Below are positions 11,640 to 22,865 of a stretch of 64,000 nucleotides of DNA, one piece after another. Location: the NCBI GenBank assembly GCA_963576735.1, contig OY755183.1, positions 11,737,213 to 11,801,212 on the forward strand, in the 5' to 3' direction. Position 1 is the first letter of the stretch. Each line of letters starts with the position of its first letter. Source of the DNA: Bedellia somnulentella (lineage: Eukaryota > Arthropoda > Insecta > Lepidoptera > Bedelliidae). Below the pieces are notes generated by a model. That model was not told the origin of the DNA, did not search any database, and was given only the letters and a program-made list of their open reading frames with translations. The position numbers and the translations under genes were made by a program.

Positions 11640-11755
11640 GGAACGATATTTATTTTTACATTCTTCTTTCCAATCAACCTCTAAATGAGGCTAAGTAATT
11701 TATATCAGAAACCCTGTTTTGGGATTTATTGCCGTGAGTATTATTGGGCGGTGGT
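11640..11755 (+). mobile_element. SINE-A 3' remnant
   Basis: Ends with GGGATTTATTGCCGTGAGTA after TTTCCAATCAACCTC. The body is diverged and the 5' end absent. Confidence 0.5.
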
Positions 11756-12514
11756 CATTAGATAAATAAAACGTCGATATCCTTTTACATTTAACATTAT
11801 ATTCCAATCACATTCCGATGAATTGTCTTGCCTACATTTGTCCCTTCTTGCCCGCCACTAACTAACACCGTAGGTACGTCCTCCATCTTTTTCCTCAATC
11901 CCCCACATCAATACCAAAACATTACAACATCAGTTCGAGTTAGCAACTAATAAGTTGGTCTGAGATAAAATATATTATGAATTCGGTTACACATCCTCTC
12001 TAAAATGCAATAACAATATGAATCAAATTATTATCAAACCAAATTGATACACGGTTCGACTTCAGTTTGAGTTATTCTATCTAAATTATTAAACAGTCAT
12101 TCGTAGAATTGTTACTACTCTTAATACAAATATATACATGAACAGCTAAAATGGCTTGACACTAAGCTAATTATCCCAGCAGTATGTAGACCATGATAGA
12201 CATCCTATTACATTAGTTGGGTCCAATTATGCCCGAAGGATAATTTATGATAATCATTGAAATTGTAAACTCAGTAATATACTACAAACATATGTGTTTA
12301 CCTTTAAAAAAGGATGAATATTTTCGCATGTTTTTGTAGCACTTACTTTTTTACACGTTTTTATCACGCCATATTTCGTCACCACGTTTGGCTTTACTAC
12401 CAGTATGCGTTATTGAGATGACAACCCAAACCCACTCACATTTTTTATAGCGTATAGTTTGTAAATGTCTGCTCAACAAAATGAATCTAGTGTTATGTAT
12501 CCATATGCATACTC
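11756..12514. other. Intergenic, nothing recognised
   Basis: AT-rich, with no supported gene or repeat. Confidence 0.5.
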
Positions 12515-12830
12515 ACAACTGCCGCCTATCACGTGAGTACACTGTGTAAGCAAAACGTGGGTCATATGTGTGGTTAATTTATCATGGTTGTTAGCGGCGA
12601 GGGAAAACATAGTGAGGAAACCCACATGGCTGAGTTGTACTTAGTCATGTGACATTGTATTAGTACAAAACGGCAATAGGCCTGCCCCCTATCATGTAAG
12701 TACACTGTCCAAGCAAAACGTTGGTACTCCGAACACGTGGTGACAATGTCACGTGATGTCCAGAAGTATTAGTACCTCAGCCAACCCCTTCGGGGATGTA
12801 CGGCGTGAACGTTTGAGTTGAGTCGAGAGT
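12515..12830 (+). mobile_element. SINE-C, two overlapping or rearranged copies
   Basis: CCTATCACGTGAGTACACTG occurs at 12526 and a related block again near 12690, so a short piece of one copy precedes a second copy. The second runs from GTGTGGTTAATTTATCATGG to the 3' tail CCCCTTCGGGGATGTACGGC. It lacks the tRNA head. Confidence 0.8.
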
Positions 12831-13187
12831 TGATATCCTTGTTCACCCACGCGTACAATCTTAACTTACGCTTACAACTTACTTACCAAGACTTATCAAT
12901 TTCACCAGAAATCTGCCTTGTTTCTCGTTACGAAATAGCCTAGTAACCTTGATAGCTGCATGTAGGTTAGCAGAGCGGTGCATCCCTCAGCCGGGCCTAC
13001 CCGGGCGACCTGACCTATTTACCTCAGCCCTGTTATCGTGCCCTCATATTCGGGATTCGGGAACAAGCGTCTCTTATCTTGTACTGTGTTGTATGTTTGA
13101 AGATTGTTTTGGTTTATTGTTGTAATTGTGTAGCGGTTTTATTTGGGTATTTTTATCAGAGATATATTATAAATAATAGAAAAAAAA
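12831..13187. other. Spacer with GC-rich patch
   Basis: The patch at 12960-13070 contains CCGGGCCTACCCGGGCGACC, an imperfect inverted repeat. Function unknown. Confidence 0.4.
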
Positions 13188-13315
13188 TATATACATATAA
13201 AGTAGATACATGGCCATAAACCCCAAAAAGGGGTAACCAGAGCGTAAAGCGAAGTTAGAGATAGAAATTTCTCAGCCACATTTGAAAGTTGGTAGAAATA
13301 AAGTATAAAACGTAA
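13188..13315 (-). mobile_element. SINE-A, 5'-truncated
   Basis: CATGGCCATAAACCCC, AAAAAGGGGTAACCAGAGC and TTTCTCAGCCACATTTG are retained. The 5' half is missing. Confidence 0.75.
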
Positions 13316-14740
13316 GTACGAAGAATTTAAAAAATAATATCGTTTTTATTTTTAAATGGCAATATCTAATGTTTTTTAGGACGGAATCGGACAGGCCTTG
13401 GATCTCCAAGCCAGAAAAGGCTCGTAGAAGGAATATCTCGTAGTAGGATAGGAGCCTTTGAATGGTCTAAACAGTGACTCAGATAAAATAAAATTTCATT
13501 CAGAAACCTATGTTTTGTAACACACTAAGGTTGACAATTGGCATAAAATACATTTTCTCTTCCAAATTCGTACACTTTAAATTGAGTTATCCATTTAAAT
13601 AGCTACTGCATTGATTTATTCACATCCTACTAATAATCTTCTTCTGTAATTACATTTTGTAACCTCACAATATCTTATTTGCCATAGATATAACGTTAAT
13701 TTATACGTTTAAATAAAAATATTTATATGGCCATCGATCGCATGAAATCGCAATGTACCTCCTATCTTTCAAGTAATACATAATAACATTTGCAAATTAG
13801 ATTGTTTAGTCCGACTGCCTAACCCAAGGGAACTTTTTGGCGAATTCAATATTATTTTTATGTATATATAATTTCCTCAGAAAATTTGAGCACTACAGCA
13901 TAAGTGTAAAACAAACATTTTTTTTAACTGTGCTGCTGAACCACTATTATTTTAGTAATTTCTGCAGAGAACGACCACGTCAGACATATTTAGATCAAAT
14001 CTAACATAAATACAAATCATTTAAATAGTGTTAAATGTCAGTTTGTAATATAAAAATATCCGCTTTTGGCTACATACAAATATATACTCTTATGCTAAAT
14101 AAGTTTCATTTTACATAATTATTGAGTGCTTCTTTGTTCTGGTATTTTTATGAAGAGCTGGAGCGGTTTTGCCGGGATTTTTACTGACTGATAGCTGATA
14201 TTGTAAGGAATAACTTAGAATTTATAATACTCTTTATATACTTCGGTTCTCATTTACGGGTGCTTTTTTATAAACTTAATAAATGTTCGCTAGTTCAGAA
14301 TATGCTCAACAAGACAGCAAGACACTGCATGTGTTAAGAAAAACGGGCATGTATATAAAGATTTATAATTGTACACCAAACTCAAGCTTTTCATATAAAT
14401 AAAAAACCTAAAGAAGACACAAACACCCTATATTTATTTACATACAAAAATTTGTCACCGCAAGACAACCACGAAATCACCGCTTCAAAATATAACCAAT
14501 AATAAAAACATGTTTGTTTCATTCCCGTCAATGAAGATTGAATTATTCTCACAGTTGGCAATGTTTGCTGTTAAATGCTGTAGGTTTGCTGGCGAATATC
14601 GGCAACAGGAAAACAGCCAAATTGCTGTTAGCACGTATGAATGACTGCGCTCCACTTCTATCAATTTATTGACGTGTGTACTTTCGCTTGAAGTTTTGTT
14701 TTTGGCTTTATTTCTTTTTTTATTGTAGTTTTATAACGTT
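13316..14740. other. Intergenic, nothing recognised
   Basis: AT-rich with no assignable feature. Confidence 0.5.
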
Positions 14741-14744
14741 ACTT

Positions 14745-14875
14745 CACGTCATATATCCCTGAAGGGATAGCAGAGTTACTAATATATATAGTTCCACAAA
14801 TCTCGTTATATTTTCATCATCCGGTGTTGAGCGCACCCACGTTTTGTTTGTTTGGACAGTGCGTTCACTTCACGT
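14745..14875 (-). mobile_element. SINE-C 3' part, degenerate
   Basis: Complement of the SINE-C tail (CATATATCCCTGAAGGG, ATAGCAGAGTTACTAAT) and of its internal block (CACCCACGTTTTG, GGACAGTGCGTTCAC, CACGTGAT). Confidence 0.6.
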
Positions 14876-14999
14876 GATCATACTACTGATTTTAGCCGTG
14901 AGTATAAGTAAGAACGTTGGCAGATCAGTGGGAGTACCAGCGCTTTTATGTAGAGAGACTTCGGTTGGAATCCTTAATCAAGCATACACCAATATGTAT

Positions 15000-15055
15000 T
15001 TAAGAAAGTCTTACGTATGGTTGATCTATCAAGGTTGTTAACGGTGAGGGAAAAC
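15000..15055 (+). mobile_element. SINE-C internal fragment
   Basis: GGTTGATCTATCAAGGTTGTTAACGGTGAGGGAAAAC matches the middle of SINE-C at about 47968-48003. Confidence 0.6.
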
Positions 15056-15067
15056 ACTAAAATAACG

Positions 15068-15291
15068 GGTAAAAAATCGGCCAAGTGCGAGTTGGCTTGC
15101 GCACTAATGGCTAACTCTCATTGTCTAAACAAACGGCACAAAAAACTTGTTTATTGTATGCGACAATGGTATGGGCCCCCTCTTGAATATTTACATACAT
15201 ACATACATATTCTCACGCCGTTAGTTCCCATTGGGGTAGGCAGAGACTATCGATCGCCACTTTGTATAAAAGTGGGCCTCTTGAATATTTA
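15068..15291 (+). mobile_element. Repeat E 5' fragment, interrupted by an RTE tail
   Basis: TCGGCCAAGTGCGAGTTGGC with GCGCACTAATGG is the start of the repeat seen complete at 60031-60660. It runs on to GGGCCCCCTCTTGAATATT, where an RTE 3' fragment has inserted. Confidence 0.7.
15194..15276 (-). mobile_element. RTE 3' end, 83 bp, with 15-bp target duplication
   Basis: Severely 5'-truncated LINE copy: (CATA)n, CTCACGCCGTTAGTTCCCATT and GGGGTAGGCAGAGACTATCG, ending in the complement of ACAAAGTGGCGATCG. CCTCTTGAATATTTA is duplicated at 15179-15193 and 15277-15291, so this short stub is a genuine single insertion. Confidence 0.88.
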
Positions 15292-15431
15292 ATTAACTTT
15301 ATTTTAGTTTTCTATTTGAATAGTAATATAATATAATTGCTGTTCTGTTAATATTTCATAATAAATGTATGTGAAGATAAATAGAGTTTGCTGTGCATGA
15401 AACGTCAAGTAGGGATTATTTTACTTATCAA

Positions 15432-15525
15432 TCAAGGAAAAATTTCGATACTAGCATAACTTGAACCCGCGACATCCCGGTCTACGCCCCGGTCGCTCTG
15501 CCAAATGAGTTGACTTGGCACCATG
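15432..15525 (-). mobile_element. tRNA-derived SINE-D, diverged
   Basis: On the minus strand GGCAGAGCGACCGGGGCGTA and TCGCGGGTTCAAGTTATGC resemble tRNA D-arm, anticodon-arm and T-arm regions, followed by ATCGAAATTTTTCC. It is the same family as 59704-60895. The T stem is broken, so it is not a functional tRNA. Confidence 0.7.
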
Positions 15526-15562
15526 GCTCAGTGTCCTAAATTTTTCATGTTTTCTTTAAAAT

Positions 15563-15815
15563 AACATAACATAACATATACTCACGGCTATAAATCCCTA
15601 GAAGGGGTAGCCAGAGCTAAGGAATTAGAAATTCCTCAGCCACTTTTGGAAAATTGAGTGGGGAAAAGATGGGAAAGTAAAGGTTGTTGGTGATGGGTCT
15701 CCAACCGCATCGCCCAAAAATCCCTTAAAAGCCCCAATACCGTTAGTCGCCTCTTACGTACACCCATCGGTAGAAACGGGGTAGTGCTATTCTAAGCCGA
15801 CACTACACGGCAAAA
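15563..15815 (-). mobile_element. SINE-A, full-length, with 12-bp target duplication
   Basis: All blocks from the 3' tail (ACATAACATATACTCACGGC) to the 5' end (GCCGACACTACACGGC) are intact. TTTCTTTAAAAT is duplicated at 15551-15562 and 15816-15827. One of the best-preserved copies in the window. Confidence 0.92.
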
Positions 15816-16082
15816 TTTCTTTAAAATGATTTTCGATAAGCCTAATAAGATATCGATAGGTATAACAATGTCCTAATTCCAAGTGTTAACATAACCAATA
15901 CACAATTTGTATACAAAGTGTCAGATATTTGCTACATAGTGAAACTATTGCCAAGATAGCTAATATTAGCGTGCCTATATATATATACTGCAGACAGTCT
16001 CGTTTATTACACAATAACTCACAGTCAATGTTGTTCAAATGTTCAACATATATAACCTCTCTATACTGACAGACACACATTC

Positions 16083-16292
16083 ATACATATACTCACAGCC
16101 ATAAATCCCTAAAAAGAGTAGCTTTAGAGCTTCACTATCTTCAGCCACATTTGGAAGAAGATATGGGACAAGATGGTAGAAATCAAGTACCGTTGGTGAT
16201 GGGTCTGCAACCGCATCGCCCAAAACCACTTAAAAATTAGACCATACCCTGTCGCCTCTCGCGTGCTATTCTAAGCCGAAACTAAGCAGCCA
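16083..16292 (-). mobile_element. SINE-A, moderately diverged
   Basis: ATACTCACAGCCATAAATCC to GCTATTCTAAGCCGAAACTAAG. Small internal deletions. Confidence 0.83.
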
Positions 16293-16884
16293 ACACTACA
16301 AGACTAATATGTGTCCTATTAAATGTAGTTCAATTGGATCGATACTAAAATCTAATTCTGATCGGGAAAGGGCACACGTCACACCTATTTTAGGTTCTGA
16401 ATATCCGCTCGCTGCGCTGTTCATTTGCAAACGTTCGCTTATTAGGGCACATGCCATTATAACCATTTAATTAATATTAGTTTTTTATAAGTATGCTCAA
16501 TGTTCTTAAAGTTATTGGCGTCTAGGTTCGAGGGTATTTTGTTTCACGACTTTGTAAGTATTACTAGCTGTCCTAAATTAAAACATCGATGTTAGGCAAG
16601 ACTGAAGGGTTAGGCGAGGAAAGTTTTCAAAAAGTGGCTGAGAAGTGTCTTAGAGCTCTGACTGATCCTCTTTGGGGTATAATATTGACTATGCAAAAAT
16701 AATAATTAATTACATACACATCTAACAATACTTTTATAAAACCTGCACCGGATATTAATAAAATAGCGTAATTGGCTGTCTAACGAGTTCTATGAAATGG
16801 TCAAGTTCATCCCACATGTTTCCGAGTAAAATCAAAGTGACAAGTAAACCGTACATCCAGCAACTCTCATATCACGTGTCAAAT
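16293..16884. other. Intergenic, nothing recognised
   Basis: No supported feature. Confidence 0.5.
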
Positions 16885-17068
16885 ACATACATACATATAC
16901 TTACGGCGATAAATGCCAAAAAGGGGTAGCCAGAGCTTTAGGGCTCCTCAGTCACATTTGGATTTTGATAGGGTACAACGAGTTAGAAATAAAGCATCGC
17001 TGGTGATGGGTCTCCAACCGCATCGCCCAAAACCATTTAATAAAGCCACATACACTTAGTCAAAGTCT
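16885..17068 (-). mobile_element. SINE-A, 5' end incomplete
   Basis: (CATA)n, ACTTACGGCGATAAATGCC, AAGGGGTAGCCAGAGC, GGTCTCCAACCGCATCGCCC, then breaks off after ACACTTAGTC. Confidence 0.82.
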
Positions 17069-17689
17069 TAGTCTTACACATGTCAAATAGGATTGTCTAA
17101 TAAATAAGTGAGTTGCAAGACGTTAAGACTGATTTAATAGTCAGAGAAGGCTACAGCTTCTTCTCAGACAGACAACAAATCCTTCTCGCGTAATCCTACG
17201 GGTGCGTGGACGCTGACATTAGTCACCGCGCGGATTAGTTACATTGTAAGCGAGACAAGTTTAATAATCTACATTTACACAAGTAAATATATCTTAGACG
17301 AACGTTGCGGTATATTTTCTTTTCTTTCCATGTTGAGTACGGTATTAGGCGTGGAGTAGAACTGCGCTATGCGCTGACCGTGAATGTCGTACGGATGGTT
17401 TTAGGAAATTGGTGGGTTTTAATTGGTTAAAAATATTTTATTATTTAACCTTTACGTAGCCAAAAGCGAAATCGCTAAAACTTAGACCAACCTTTAACGC
17501 CCTCGGTCCCTATTCATAGATAAAAGTGATTGTTTGATTTCAGGTTGGAAAAGTTTTATATCTTCCATAATCACATATTATCCCTATTTCTATTTAAATT
17601 TAAAAAGAATGTGGATATATATCCATATTGTTTAGGATCCGTGTGAACCTCAATAGAAATCGATACTTGATCCCTTAGCATAAGGCGTC
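17069..17689. other. Intergenic, nothing recognised
   Basis: No coding signal. A modestly GC-richer patch lies at 17180-17240. Confidence 0.45.
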
Positions 17690-18060
17690 TGAGAGCGAGT
17701 ATGTAACGTGAGAGGGGAGATAATGACAGATTTTGAATACAGAAACTTTCAGTACTGGTAGTGTCGGCTTAGAATGCACTACCCCAATTCTTCCGGCGGG
17801 TGTACGTAAGAGGCGACTAACGGTATTGGGGCTTTAAAGGGATTTTTGGGCGATGCGGTTGGAGACCCATCACCAACAACCTTTATTTTACCATGTTTTC
17901 CCCACTTAACTTTCCAAAAGTGGCTGAGGAATTTCTGATTCCTTAGCTCTGGCTACCCCATCTAGGGATTTATAGCCGTGAGTATATGTATGTATGTATG
18001 TAAACTTTCAGTATCTCACATTTTGTCATATACTCGCAATCCCAAGCCTTACGCCTTGTT
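17690..18060. repeat. Repeat F, copy 2, interrupted by SINE-A
   Basis: AGCATAAGGCGTCTGAGAGCGAG and TGACAGATTTTGAATAC match 10960-11075. After the SINE-A insertion the sequence resumes with TCTCACATTTTGTCA, ACTCGCAATCC and CCTTACGCC, again a loose palindrome. Confidence 0.55.
17755..18001 (+). mobile_element. SINE-A, plus orientation, with 12-bp target duplication
   Basis: Runs 5' to 3' from GGTAGTGTCGGCTTAGAATG through GGCGATGCGGTTGGAGACCC to GCCGTGAGTATATGTATGTA. AAACTTTCAGTA is duplicated at 17743-17754 and 18002-18013. Near the 5' end CGGCTTAGAATAG loosely resembles a Pol III A box, and GGTTGGAGACC about 100 nt on resembles a B box (inference). Confidence 0.9.
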
Positions 18061-18607
18061 TTATGTGTGTTTACGTATCAGGGGGGACAATTCGTGACAC
18101 AATTCGAAGCTAAACAGAAGCTCTTGTCCACGCGAAACGCGTGAGCAATGCAAAAAGGCATGTATGAGTTGGCAGACGGTCCCAGATTATCGTTTCGTCT
18201 GTGGCATTTCAGTAGTAAAAGCAAGCGTTCCATCTAGAACTTGGCAGCGGTCTGGTCTAGACTACCTCATTAGCTACTCGAACAATGTGGGCTATTAATT
18301 GCGCTACTTACACCACTTCCCAGCACTCGCGTGTTACCATTATAATGTGTGAGAGAACTAGGAAACCCGTACGATAACACACTTAGAATGGCGAGTTATG
18401 TTATCACATGTTGAGAATTAAAATTAATATATGAAGCTATACACTGAAATAATATTAGTGCGTCGGTTGGTAATTTAAGTAGTCATGTAATATAAATTAT
18501 TTAAATTTAAAAATGTTTTGCGTATACACGGTACACATACCGACACATCATTTTTAGCTATCTGTGCCTGCGTAGAATAACTGAGTTGTGCGCTACTATA
18601 TATTTGA
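18061..18607. other. Intergenic, nothing recognised
   Basis: No supported feature. Confidence 0.5.
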
Positions 18608-19423
18608 ATAGTGGATCGTCCCAGCTTCGCACGGGTAGCGTTGTTTTTTTAAATATCTGAGGTTTCTTTCTTCAGTCACTGCTCAAGCATTGTGAAATTC
18701 AGCGCAATGTTTTCAATTTCTTAAATTTATAGCACTCCCTAAACAGTGTAGTTTGGTGATTTTGAATGCGCTTTAATGAACGGTTCAGTATTTCCGTTTA
18801 ATAGCAAATTTTGGAATAAAACGCTATGAAGTATTTATAACAATCTAAAAATAAATCATTACGTGTTGTAGGATGCAACTACTGGCGCCATCTAGTATGT
18901 TATATGTAAATTAGTAACAATTCGGGTTTGGTCACGGGCGCGATGGCTTATTTTATGTATAATTTCGGTGTTTGTCTACCGATTTCTATGATTCTTTTTT
19001 ATTGAATAGGTAATAATGTTACCTTTTTTAAATTAGAGATGAGTGAGAGGTTTACAAACGTAAGAATAAACAAATATAATCAGAATGTTCCGAACTGCTA
19101 AGCTATCAGGAATTACACGTGTTATTGTGAGTCAACCGTAAAAGATAGACATAAATTGTTGAGGATTTTTTTTTAGATAATTTTATGAACAATATTTCCG
19201 TCATACATGATTTCTATGTAAGTTTAACCATTAAGGCTGCACACGCGACGGAAGCTTAAAAAATGGAGTTACTTCTCCCGTTTTCCCAAAATTTCCCAAA
19301 ATTCCCCTTTATTTCTCTGCTGGAAAGTATACAAAAACCTGCGCAGGAGTATGAAGAATAATTGTACCAAGTTTCGTTAAAATCCGTCGAGTAGTTTTTG
19401 TTTCCATAAGGAACATACAAACC

Positions 19424-19481
<58 letters not shown>

Positions 19482-19600
19482 AATTTTACTGATTGCATTT
19501 TTGGCATCAGTATCGATCACTAATCACCCCCTGATAGTTATTTTGAAAATATATTCCATGTACAGAATTGACCTCTCTACAGATTTATTATAAGTATAGA
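18608..19600 (-). mobile_element. Non-autonomous Helitron, 993 bp
   Basis: On the minus strand it starts TCTATACTTATAATAAATC and ends with the CCCGTGCGAAGCTGGG hairpin and CACTA[T/G]. The terminal CTAG is mutated to CTAT. It lies between A and T without target duplication, the Helitron signature. It is collinear over its whole length with the inverted copy at 62607-63560. The extra length comes mainly from an expanded (GACA)n tract. No Rep/helicase ORF. Confidence 0.9.
19424..19479. repeat. (GACA)14 microsatellite inside the Helitron
   Basis: Fourteen GACA units. The homologous tract at 62729-62751 has only about six. It yields a spurious SVCLSVCLSV-type open frame on the minus strand. Confidence 0.97.
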
Positions 19601-19949
19601 TATGCGTACTATACCTATAGTAACTGTAGGAGTTTTTCCCAATATTCCCGATCGTTTAATTAATATAGTTACTCGTCTTTATACAATATTCTATATATTA
19701 ATAAAATATCAGTCGCACTTGCCAATCGTAAGTATTGACGTACAAACTAATGAGTTATTATAGCGGTAATGTTAATATTTGTACTATGGCTAGAAGTGGA
19801 ACGATCACTCCTCATACATGACTTATAGTGCTCTAACATTTGGCTCTCCTCCCGACAACATCGACTAATGACTTAGTTTTATTACAGCACTTCAAATTCT
19901 TTGCCACACTCCTTTGGTCTATTTTTTTAATCAGATTTTAAAGGCGATA

Positions 19950-20088
19950 TCTAATATATTAAAATCACAAGTCACAGTGTCACCAAACTCCTCCGAAACT
20001 GCTGAACCAATTTCAATGAAATTTTGCATACAAATTCGGTTGGTTTAAAAATAGGTTTTTAGCTATATTTTATACTCCTAAGTGTTCT
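19950..20088 (+). mobile_element. Helitron-type fragment
   Basis: Contains AACTCCTCCGAAACTGCTGAACC and AATTTCAATGAAATTTTGCAT, a word order typical of the 5' part of lepidopteran Helitron families. Ends not defined. Confidence 0.5.
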
Positions 20089-20090
20089 CA

Positions 20091-20337
20091 TCTTCTATAT
20101 AATAAAAATGGATCACTAAATGTGTTGCTAAGCGCAAAACTCAAAAACTAGACCGATTCGTCTGATTCTTTTTGTGAAATGTTTCTCAAATTATGGAAAA
20201 CTATAGAAAAAAATAATAGTTATGAGGATAAATATTACAAACATATTCTCTTTCAGCAGGTCAGCTAAATATGATAATTTGCTGACGTATAAGTAAGCGT
20301 AAATTTTTGAAAGAAAGAAGTATGTCGGTTCATCTAG
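20091..20337 (+). mobile_element. Probable small Helitron, ~245 bp
   Basis: A 5' TCTTCTATATAATAAAAATGG start (or TCTATAT three bases on), the internal AAACTAGACCGATTCG word, and a terminal CATCTAG followed by T at 20338. A clear 3' hairpin is not visible, so the end is tentative. Confidence 0.5.
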
Positions 20338-20644
20338 TTTTTACATAATTTCAGGATACTAGTGTTCTATGGTCTGATGTAGTATCTTCTGTTTCTTGAT
20401 TATCTCGTATTGTAACCAGCACTTTACTGCACACTGCCTTTAATACATCTTCGATCATAATCTTATTTCCATATTTTTAACATAAAGGGAACATGGGAAG
20501 ATTTCCCGTGACATAAAAGCAGGGAGACAGTTAGGTTGATTTTAATTGAATGTAGTGCGAAGTACTCATGGTTATTAAGCATGAACAAGATATAACGTGG
20601 ATTCTTAGAAATGTATGTAATGTATAAGTATAATCATATTAGAC
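20338..20644. other. Intergenic, nothing recognised
   Basis: No supported feature. Confidence 0.5.
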
Positions 20645-20832
20645 AGTTTGTTAGTGTAGTGTTTGAAGGCAGGTGTCCGCAGTATGAAGAATAAAAGAGC
20701 TTGTATGAAAAGATTGATGGATGTAAACGAAGCCAGAGAGGTTTGCCAGGATCGTACAAAGTGGCGATCGATAGTCTCTGCCTACCCCAATGGGAACAAA
20801 CGGCGTGAGAATATGTATGTATGTATGTTAGT
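20645..20832 (+). pseudogene. RTE-type LINE, C-terminal RT ORF fragment
   Basis: The frame at 20663-20854 encodes KNKRACMKRLMDVNEAREVC and DRTKWRSIVSAYPNGN, the conserved C-terminal end of reverse transcriptases from RTE-type non-LTR retrotransposons of Lepidoptera. It is followed by GGCGTGAGAATATGTATGTA, the (TATG)n 3' tail. Everything upstream is lost by 5' truncation. Confidence 0.85.
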
Positions 20833-21298
20833 GTACGTCATGAGAATAAACTAGGGTGTTTGGGTTTTTGTGATTTTTGGGTGATGATTTTCCCATAATC
20901 TTTTATATTTAACTCGACACCTTAAAGCGCAATACAATAAACTTAAGGTTTAAATGGGTCAGAAGAAATTATAACCATTCAGTATCATTTAAAGGAAAAT
21001 CACTACCATAATGAACACAAATACAAACATGACCAAAGTAATACTAACGTATTAGCCAATTTTTGTTGTCTGGAAGCACGATGTTTAAAAATATAAGACT
21101 ATTTCTATTAACAAATTATTTAGATATTTGATGCAAAAGGAAACATTAGAGCTAATAACCTTATATATAAGTATAATTATGTTTTTTAATTGCTAATGAG
21201 TTGGCAACTTGTTCCGAAACAAGTTTCGGTTCACGCCACATTCTCTTCTATTTATTGTCGTAGTCTCCTGGGATACTGTATCATGTCACATCATTTAT
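20833..21298. other. Intergenic, nothing recognised
   Basis: AT-rich. Confidence 0.5.
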
Positions 21299-21465
21299 TA
21301 CATACATACATATACTCACACCGTTAGTTTTCACTGAGGTAGGCAGAGACTATTGATCGCCACTTTGTACGATCCTGGCAAACCTCTCTAGCTTCGTTCA
21401 CATCAATCAATCTTTTCATAGATGATCTTTTATTCTTCATACCTCGGACACCTCCCTTTTCGAGC
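21299..21465 (-). pseudogene. RTE LINE 3' end, minus orientation
   Basis: (CATA)n, ACTCACACCGTTAGTTTTCA, GAGGTAGGCAGAGACTATTG, then the complement of the RT C-terminal codons (GATCCTGGCAAACCTCTCTA, TTCGTTCACATCAATCAATC). Confidence 0.83.
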
Positions 21466-21539
21466 ACACTCTCCATTTGGCCCAAATGAGTCCTCCGAGG
21501 TCACATCACTTCATATAATATAAAAACTAACAATTCACA

Positions 21540-21835
21540 TCGTTTCAATCTACCTGCCGAAACTTACGGCTATAAACCCCAAAACATATTACGAAAGGCT
21601 CTAGACATGAATAAAGCATCTGAATGATGGCTTACTGATGAAGATGGATGGCGATACACTATAAGAACTATAAAAGAAGCCGAGGTTTTTACTTGCCTAG
21701 AAATCCCAATAATGGTTAGCAAGAGCTACTGAATTAAATATATTCTAGCCATTGTAAAAGAAGGAAAAGTTGGTGATGGGTCTCCACTCCAGACACTTGC
21801 CTAAATATATTTAAGCCATTAGATAACTATTCGAA
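21540..21835 (-). mobile_element. SINE-A, heavily diverged and interrupted
   Basis: ACTTACGGCTATAAACCCC at the left, then foreign sequence, then TGGTTAGCAAGAGCTACTG and GGTGATGGGTCTCCACTCC. Probably one old copy broken by another insertion. Confidence 0.5.
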
Positions 21836-22629
21836 ATTTGTTAACATCAATGAGTTTTTTATCCCACCTCTAGTACTTCGGAGATATAAGCTATTTCTTA
21901 TTATCTCGTGGGATTTTCATTCATTCCCTTTTCTTTTATTTATTAAAATAATCTGTTTGTTCAATATTTATATAATACGTACAGAAATGTGAGTAATGAC
22001 TGCACATTTGTCACTTGTTTCTGAATAAAAATATCAAAATAACTCATTGTAAATTATTCGTACAAGGTTATCCTTTAGCTATATTCAGAGAGATGTGTGT
22101 TCATTTCTATAAGTTTGATTGAGTATCTTTTGTCACGGTCTACACGCTTCACATTCAATTATAACAGCAGATATTTATCGATTTTCTGACAACAAAACAT
22201 CACACATACTAACGCCTCATTTGCTAACCAAATTACACTCATTAATCTGCAAAAACCAACGCACCCATTATTTTTACGACGCCATGACGTCAAAGCTACC
22301 GTTTCGATATCCCACTAATAAACATACTGGAAATAACTCGCTAAAATTAAAGATTTGGGTTGAAATAGGTTGCGTATATAAATATTTGGCATCAGTAACC
22401 GTAAAAAATTTGGCTCTGGACATGAATAGAGCAGTTGAGTGATACCTTACTGATGAAGATAGATGAAGATACAATTATTAAGGAATTATAAACAAAGCTG
22501 TTTTTCTTTCTTTGAGATATTTTTTACTTGTTTACATGCAACAACATTGGCAGCTTAGTGGAAGAATCACTGCATAGGTCTGATACGAGCCAAAACCTCT
22601 GTGTGTTATGAAGTCATATGTGTTCATGT
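21836..22629. other. Intergenic, nothing recognised
   Basis: Overlapping open frames of 66-107 codons on both strands at 22119-22474 have no domain or splice support and are treated as chance. Confidence 0.45.
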
Positions 22630-22865
22630 AATGTTATATAATGATAGTAGAGGACAACCACTAAGAACACATTTAGGTCAAATAGAAAATGAACTTAAAA
22701 AGGCATCCAAAGTTTGAAGAATAAAATAGCATGTATGAAAAGATTGATGAATGTTGACGAAGCTGGAGCTCGAGAGGTTTGCCAGTATCGTACAAAGTAG
22801 CTTGCAGTAGTCTCTGCATACCCCAGTTGGAACTAATGGCGTGAGCATGTATATGTTTGTGTGTG
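22630..22865 (+). pseudogene. RTE LINE C-terminal fragment, decayed
   Basis: AGAGGACAACCACTAAGAAC (RGRP-type codons), GCATGTATGAAAAGATTGATG, GAGGTTTGCCAGTATCG and CTCTGCATACCCCAGTTGG, ending in GGCGTGAGCATGTATATG. Stops and frameshifts are present. Confidence 0.8.

Noticed and set aside
19256..19507. Minus-strand open frame with SVCLSVCLSV repeats
   Set aside because: It is translated (GACA)n microsatellite inside a Helitron.
22119..22474. 107-codon plus and 66-codon minus frames
   Set aside because: Mutually overlapping, no domain, AT-rich chance frames.
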